Source: JANQIV01 sp050117315 (lineage in GTDB: Bacteria; Bacteroidota; Ignavibacteria; Ignavibacteriales; Melioribacteraceae). Taken from it: a stretch of 27,517 nt of DNA. Of this stretch, positions 23,791-27,517 are shown piece after piece; position 1 is the stretch's first letter, and the number at the start of each line of letters is the position of its first letter. The stretch lies in NCBI GenBank assembly GCA_050117315.1, contig JASFMY010000093.1, forward strand, positions 1 to 27,517. The letters run 5' to 3'. Below the pieces are notes generated by a model. It was not told the DNA's origin, made no database searches, and saw nothing but the letters and a program-made list of their open reading frames with translations. Made by a program: the position numbers and the translations under genes.

Positions 23791-24645
23791 TTATTTTTTT
23801 TGATTGTATAATAGAACTCCCTTTCCTTCAGGTAATCCCGCCCTATTTGCAATAGTGTCGCATTTAACTTTGAACAAAAAATAGATCGGTCTTTCTTCGT
23901 TTAGTAAGGTTTCAAAATTACCCTGCCCCTTGGAGATTACCATATCCGCTTTGTTGTAAAGGTCTATAAATTCCTTTGTACATTGACTTAAAACGGTTCC
24001 GGCTACTTTACTGCCGCTTTCCATAACTTCGCATATTTTATCTATCCCGAGATTGTATGCATCTTCAAGGGTAACGTCGTTAAGAATGGGTTTGGAACGC
24101 ACTGCATAAACAATTTTTTTTGGTGATAATTCATTTAAAAGCAGCTTGTCGAATAAAGCTTCTTCGTAATTATCACCGATGTAGAGAATCAGTTCGGCTT
24201 TTTCAAAGTCACTTTTAAACTTTGGCAACGCTGATAAAACAATATCGTTTGAAGTAATTTTATTAACGTCGTCCATTAGATCGAAATCGGGATTGGCACC
24301 CAGGTCAATAGTATTCCCTGTAATAGCGGCTCTTATCGCGATTTCGATTTTATCGTTTGAATTATCTATAAGCGTCTGTACGTAGGGAATATATTTTTCC
24401 GCTTCTTTCAAATTGCTTTCTTTAAGTTTTTTATACGGGTTTTTTACGCCGAGTTCTTTCTCAATACTGGCCTGTATAACTGCCGAGAATAAAGGAGCGG
24501 TATAATCTTCATCAATATTTTGAATTTCTTTACTTGCATCCTTTACCAGTTTAAACTGTAAATCCTTGTCACCGTTGGAAAAAAGTTTAGCCGCTTTATA
24601 GGCTTGATTTATTATGCACGGGATACATGCCGGGTCAAAAAACAT
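23791..24645 (-). CDS. DUF89 / ARMT1-like protein, first gene of the sigma-54 operon
   Basis: 284 residues. DPACIPCIINQA (Cys7, Cys10) is the start of the prokaryotic DUF89 branch. The family motifs follow as LILYIGDNYEEALFDKLLL (usually GDNAGEIVFD), AVRSKPILNDVT (Arg/Lys substrate site), ESGSKVAGT and DMVISKGQGNFETL. DUF89 proteins are metal-dependent phosphatases acting on damaged sugar phosphates or nucleotide-linked metabolites; the two-cysteine branch of anaerobes is uncharacterised. The usual acidic residue after GDN is here Tyr-Glu, a small departure. A near-consensus sigma-54 promoter puts the transcript start about 17 bases before its ATG, which identifies it as the operon's first gene. 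Confidence 0.9.
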   Translation of the reverse strand: MFFDPACIPCIINQAYKAAKLFSNGDKDLQFKLVKDASKEIQNIDEDYTAPLFSAVIQASIEKELGVKNPYKKLKESNLKEAEKYIPYVQTLIDNSNDKIEIAIRAAITGNTIDLGANPDFDLMDDVNKITSNDIVLSALPKFKSDFEKAELILYIGDNYEEALFDKLLLNELSPKKIVYAVRSKPILNDVTLEDAYNLGIDKICEVMESGSKVAGTVLSQCTKEFIDLYNKADMVISKGQGNFETLLNEERPIYFLFKVKCDTIANRAGLPEGKGVLLYNQKK

Positions 24646-24672
24646 AAATTCTCTCTATTTTTTAGAGACTTA

Positions 24673-24688
24673 TGCAATTGAAATGCCA
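24673..24688 (-). promoter_or_regulatory. Sigma-54 (RpoN) promoter of the ORP-like operon
   Basis: On the minus strand 24688 to 24673 reads TGGCATTTCAATTGCA. The -24 GG and -12 GC are separated by ten bases, as required, and TGGCA and TTGCA agree with the consensus TGGCAC-N5-TTGCW. The predicted start near 24662 leaves a short leader before the ATG at 24645. A divergent sigma-54 activator gene supports the call. Confidence 0.8.
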
Positions 24689-24739
24689 GTTGGAAAAAGT
24701 CGGATTCCTGTTAAATTTGGGGTTTTTATAAAAAAATAT

Positions 24740-24794
24740 ATTGCATTTGTGCAATTATTCATTGCAATAGTCTCATAAATGCAATACAATTGCA
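24740..24794. promoter_or_regulatory. Cluster of TGCAAT/ATTGCA palindromes, likely enhancer (UAS) sites
   Basis: Three overlapping or adjacent dyads: ATTGCA-N4-TGCAAT (24740-24755), TGCAAT-N5-ATTGCA (24750-24766) and TGCAAT-N3-ATTGCA (24780-24794). They lie about 50-120 bases upstream of the sigma-54 promoter and directly upstream of the activator gene. This is the expected place for activator binding and possible autoregulation. Confidence 0.7.
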
Positions 24795-24825
24795 ATGCTG
24801 AAATTGGTATTTAGAGGATATAACA

Positions 24826-26559
24826 ATGAAAGAAGTTAAAAGTATAATTGACCAGAATAAAGAGGTGATGGTAATTCCCGACGGTATTGTTGTGATAGGG
24901 AAAGATTCAAATATTATTGTATTCAATGAAGCTGCATCAAGAATTACCGGTTTTCACGAAGACGAAGTCATCTCACAGGACTGCAAAATATTATTCAAGA
25001 ATTGCGAGGAAGAAATAAAATTTGTTTTCGACTCATTAGATGAAAACCGTTCATTTTCCAACCTTGCAATTAATATTGCACACAAAACGGGTCAGGTTAA
25101 AAATGTGCTGGCTTCAATAAGCCCGATCCGTAAAGGAAATAAAGTTATAAATGTCGTGCTGGCATTCCGCGATACAAAAGAGATGCTTACGCTGGCGGAA
25201 AACCTGGAGAAAAAAACTTTTGAACTGATAGATCAAAGAAACAGGCTTGATGCAATTTTTAACAGCAACATAGAAGGTACTTTCACAATTGACAGCGAAT
25301 GGAATGTAACCTCTTTCAACAACTCGGCCGTTAAGATAACCGGGTATAAAAAATCCGAAGCAATCGGGAAAAAGTGCTGGGAGATATTTAATTCTTCTTT
25401 GTGCAGAAACGGATGCCACATGGAACAGACAATGCATAAAGGTAAGTCAACTATCGGGAACGAACTGGAAATAATAACTAAAACCGGGAAGCAAGTCCCC
25501 ATAAGAGTTAATTCCGGTGTTTTGGTAAATAATAAAGACAAAAAAATCGGGGGGGTTGAAACATTTGTCGACATATCCGAAATGAAAAACTTATCGGAGC
25601 ACCTGGATGAAAAATATAAATTCGAAAACATAGTCGGTAAAAACAAAGAGTTGCGGCAAATTATAACGGTGATGGAAAGTGTATCGCAAACAGACAGCTC
25701 CGTTTTAATAACAGGGGAAAGCGGTACCGGTAAAGAGCTGGCAGCAAGGGCTATTCACCTTAACAGCGCAAGGCGGACGGGTCCGTTTGTAGCCGTAAAC
25801 TGCAGCGCTTTTGTGGAGTCACTTATTGAAAGCGAATTATTCGGCCATGAAAAAGGAGCCTTTACAGGTGCATTTAAAACAAAGATAGGTAGATTTGAAT
25901 TGGCAAACGGCGGCACGATTTTTTTAGACGAAATCGGCGATCTTTCAATTGCTGTTCAGACAAAACTGCTGCGTGTTCTGGAAACCCGTCAGTTTGAAAG
26001 AGTAGGAGGACATAAAAATTTAATAATGGACGCCAGGATAATTGCAGCTACAAATAAGAATTTAACCGAACTAATTAATACAAATCAATTTAGGGAAGAT
26101 TTATTTTACAGGATTAACGTCATCAATATTCACCTCCCCCCGTTGCGCGAAAGGAAGGACGACCTACCGCTATTGGTTAATCATTTTATTGATCACTTCA
26201 ACAAAAAATTCGGGAAAAAGATTAAACAATTTTCATCTGCTTCTTACGAGTTGCTTGTTGAATACGATTGGAAGGGAAATATAAGGGAACTGGAAAACGT
26301 TGTTGAGCATTGTTTTATTCTCTGCGGCAATGACGTAATTCAAGTTGAACATTTACCGAAACATCTCAGGAACAAAAAAAGAATTATTCCCGATAGTTAT
26401 TCAAGTTTAGCTAAAAACAATATTCAAGAAGCTGAAAAAGAAATTATAATTACGGTTTTGAATAAGCATAACGGCAGCAAAACAAAAACCGCAAAAGAAC
26501 TGGGTGTAAATCCTTCCACTTTATGGCGAAAGATGAAAAAGTTTGGAATTGATTTGTGA
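24826..26559 (+). CDS. Sigma-54-dependent Fis-family activator with two cysteine-bearing PAS domains
   Basis: Enhancer-binding protein of 577 residues. PAS 1 (about 14-118) has Cys53 and Cys60. PAS 2 (about 138-252) has CWEIFNSSLCRNGC (Cys184, Cys193, Cys197). The AAA+ domain (about 268-500) has Walker A GESGTGKE 297-304, the sigma-54 contact loop GAFTGA 344-349, Walker B IFLDEI 365-370, and sensor/arginine-finger blocks AATNKNL and FREDLFYRIN. The C-terminal Fis helix-turn-helix is at about 546-572. All activator motifs are intact. GAGGA lies before the ATG. The cysteine pattern suggests sensing through an Fe-S centre or thiols. It is divergent from the twelve-gene operon, and the shared 180-base region has its probable binding sites, so it is the natural regulator. 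Confidence 0.95.
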   Translation: MKEVKSIIDQNKEVMVIPDGIVVIGKDSNIIVFNEAASRITGFHEDEVISQDCKILFKNCEEEIKFVFDSLDENRSFSNLAINIAHKTGQVKNVLASISPIRKGNKVINVVLAFRDTKEMLTLAENLEKKTFELIDQRNRLDAIFNSNIEGTFTIDSEWNVTSFNNSAVKITGYKKSEAIGKKCWEIFNSSLCRNGCHMEQTMHKGKSTIGNELEIITKTGKQVPIRVNSGVLVNNKDKKIGGVETFVDISEMKNLSEHLDEKYKFENIVGKNKELRQIITVMESVSQTDSSVLITGESGTGKELAARAIHLNSARRTGPFVAVNCSAFVESLIESELFGHEKGAFTGAFKTKIGRFELANGGTIFLDEIGDLSIAVQTKLLRVLETRQFERVGGHKNLIMDARIIAATNKNLTELINTNQFREDLFYRINVINIHLPPLRERKDDLPLLVNHFIDHFNKKFGKKIKQFSSASYELLVEYDWKGNIRELENVVEHCFILCGNDVIQVEHLPKHLRNKKRIIPDSYSSLAKNNIQEAEKEIIITVLNKHNGSKTKTAKELGVNPSTLWRKMKKFGIDL

Positions 26560-26574
26560 ATGAAATATAATTAT

Positions 26575-26623
26575 GTAGAGACATGACATGTTTACCCGCC
26601 GGATAGGAGGGGCATGTCTCTAC
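26575..26623. repeat. Inverted repeat of GTAGAGACATG type
   Basis: GTAGAGACATG (26575-26585) and CATGTCTCTAC (26613-26623) are perfect 11-bp arms separated by 27 bases. This is 16 bases after the activator stop, with a T run about 15 bases further on. It resembles dispersed palindromes mobilised by REP-type transposases; a terminator role is possible but atypical. Confidence 0.5.
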
Positions 26624-26704
26624 ACCTCGTATGTCGATTTTTTTTGTTGTGTGGGATAATTTTGGTACAACATAAATTCTGCCGGAACCGTTAAACTTAA
26701 TATT

Positions 26705-26964
26705 TATTTTTTTAACAATAGCCCCAACTTTCAAGTTGGGGAAAGAATTATTAGCACACACATCTATGGGCTTTAGCCCAATTTTCTCTAATATTTGGGC
26801 TATCCATAGGATCCCTCGTGGGAAAGCCCGGATTCTATTGGGTTTCTTATTTCCAACGTGCTGAAGCACGTGGCTATTGAAGCACCTAATTGAGTTCTGC
26901 AACACACCCAAAAAGTCGGGCTATCTCAAAAAAACAAGTGTTAACCTTAAGTTGACGCCTATGC
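26705..26964. mobile_element. MITE-like element, copy 3, missing its left end
   Basis: The right end TTAAGTTGACGCCTATGC (26947-26964) equals the TIR of copies 1 and 2. Upstream, 26766-26908 repeats the internal module of copy 1 (352-475): GGGCTTTAGCCC hairpin arms, the CAACGTGCTGAAGCACGTGG hairpin and the following CACCTAATTGAGTTCTGCAA. A ~21-base insert interrupts the first hairpin near 26805-26825. CCCCAACTTTCAAGTTGGGG lies at the far side (26724-26743). No left TIR is found. Confidence 0.55.
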
Positions 26965-27037
26965 GTTATTCTACGGGATAAACTCCAATCCCGCCGGCTT
27001 TTCCCATTGGGATCTCTATGTGATTGGCGTTTCAACA

Positions 27038-27133
27038 TGTGTCCGCCTACGCCAAAGTTTACCGACCATAACTTTAGTGGCGGTTGGGCTTCGGCGGACA
27101 CATCCTCCGTAGCTGTCTTTTAGCGTAGGAGGA
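27038..27133. repeat. Tandem strong hairpins
   Basis: TGTGTCCGCC (27038-27047) pairs with GGCGGACACA (27093-27102), and ATCCTCC (27102-27108) with GGAGGAT (27127-27133). The words in the loops resemble those at 8504-8668. No coding frame. Confidence 0.5.
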
Positions 27134-27163
27134 TATTTACCCGCCGAAACATCCTTTCGTGAA

Positions 27164-27338
27164 GGCGGGCTGCTACCCTCCTTCACTTCGTTACGGCGGG
27201 CAGGTAATTCAATTAAACAAGTTGAAAGTTTACCAAGTCACAAGTTTTCGTAACGAAGTGAAGATCCCGCTCTTTTGCGGGACAATACCATTCATATTTA
27301 CCCGCCATCTTTTGGGCGGGCTGCTACAGGTAATTCAA
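27164..27338. repeat. Direct and inverted repeat cluster, includes dispersed repeat copy B
   Basis: GGCGGGCTGCTA and CAGGTAATTCAA occur twice: split by about 24 bases at 27165-27211, and joined at 27315-27338. CTTCACTTCGTTACG (27181-27195) is a perfect inverted repeat of 27249-27263. 27295-27378 is the inverted relative of 3970-4062. Confidence 0.5.
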
Positions 27339-27369
27339 ACATGTATAAATATTTCTTTCCCGGTAAGCA

Positions 27370-27387
27370 GCATAGGCGTCAACTTAA
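27370..27387. repeat. Isolated MITE terminal inverted repeat
   Basis: GCATAGGCGTCAACTTAA at 27370-27387 is identical to the left TIR of copy 1, but the sequence beyond ACTAT differs from copies 1 and 2. Its partner end is not in the window; it could be a diverged element continuing or a decayed remnant. Confidence 0.5.
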
Positions 27388-27472
27388 CTATAAACCCTCT
27401 GCGAAATAAAATACTGTTTAAAGTGCTTCGAAATAGTTAATATTGTAAAAGGCAAAATATGGTAGAAGAAAT

Positions 27473-27517
27473 ATGAACAATCCAATATCAGTGTTGAAGA
27501 AAAAACCGAAAGTATTT
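27473..27517 (+). CDS. Possible start of a gene leaving the window
   Basis: ATG at 27473 opens a frame of 15 codons (MNNPISVLKKKPKVF) to the window edge, with AGAAG seven bases upstream. It is too short for any functional statement. An overlapping ATG at 27459 closes after five codons. Confidence 0.35.
   Translation, partial: MNNPISVLKKKPKVF

Larger units (their letters stand above)
26560..27472. other. Non-coding repeat-rich region
   Basis: About 0.9 kb without a credible gene. It holds an 11-bp inverted repeat after the activator gene (26575-26623), a truncated MITE copy (26705-26964), strong hairpins (27038-27133), other inverted and direct repeats (27164-27338), a stray MITE end (27370-27387), and AT-rich DNA to 27472. 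Confidence 0.6.

Noticed and set aside
16559..24645. Nitrogen fixation (nif) cluster
   Set aside because: NifX-type domains occur, but there are no nifHDK, nifE, nifN or nifB genes; the MinD-ferredoxin/Mrp/DUF5320 context fits an ORP-like locus.
26575..26660. Standard terminator of the activator gene
   Set aside because: The 11-bp inverted repeat has a 27-base loop and the T run starts about 15 bases later, so it fits a dispersed palindrome better.
26450..26911. 153-codon minus-strand open frame
   Set aside because: Overlaps the end of the sigma-54 activator gene and runs through MITE hairpins; no protein-family character.

Overview
The window looks like a chromosomal segment of a Bacteroidota/Chlorobi-group bacterium, most likely of the Ignavibacteria type. 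The reasons are a type IX secretion C-terminal domain of the NYPNPFNPST kind, a hybrid two-component protein ending in an AraC domain, moderate-to-low GC, and intergenic DNA full of small palindromic repeats. This placement is inference from protein style; no marker gene is present.

Layout. 1-93 (-): start of a lipoprotein gene leaving the window. 94-1005: about 0.9 kb without an intact gene, holding a 419-bp MITE-like element with terminal inverted repeats and an 8-bp target duplication, plus a possible gene relict. 1006-3801 (-): TPR hybrid sensor kinase/response regulator. 3802-5314: 1.5 kb non-coding, with a 20-21 bp phased tandem array inside nested inverted repeats, a tRNA 3'-end fragment, and a second MITE copy with a nested insertion. 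5315-8503 (+): large secreted beta-propeller protein with a T9SS tail. 8806-10620 (-): C69-family peptidase. 11139-15891 (+): a four-gene MacA/MacB/TolC-type export operon (adaptor, ATPase, permease, outer-membrane channel). 16068-24645 (-): a run of twelve tightly packed genes. 24826-26559 (+): a divergent sigma-54 enhancer-binding regulator. 26560-27517: repeat-rich non-coding DNA and perhaps the first codons of another gene.

The most interesting part is 16.0-26.6 kb. It encodes three NifX/NifB-type (MTH1175-like) cofactor-binding proteins, two adjacent MinD-like ATPases each carrying a two-cluster ferredoxin insert, an Mrp/NBP35 ATPase, a DUF5320 protein, a radical SAM protein, a CoA-disulfide-reductase-like flavoprotein, a DUF89 protein, and a metallo-beta-lactamase-fold protein with a hot-dog thioesterase at the distal end. 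The shared gene types resemble the orange-protein (ORP) locus of Desulfovibrio, which is sigma-54 controlled and encodes a NifX-like Mo/Cu-cluster protein, paired MinD-ferredoxin ATPases, Mrp and a cognate regulator. Here the set is larger and lies in one direction. A near-consensus sigma-54 promoter (TGGCA-N6-TTGCA, 24673-24688) sits just upstream of the first gene, and three TGCAAT/ATTGCA palindromes lie 50-120 bp further upstream. The divergent regulator has two PAS domains with cysteines. My reading is a redox- or metal-responsive metal-cluster assembly system with its own activator.

A second original observation is an apparent RNA element found twice, at the 3' ends of the T9SS gene (8669-8773) and of the exporter operon (15952-16063). 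Its small hairpin is kept by G-U pairs in one copy, and it ends in a rho-independent terminator.
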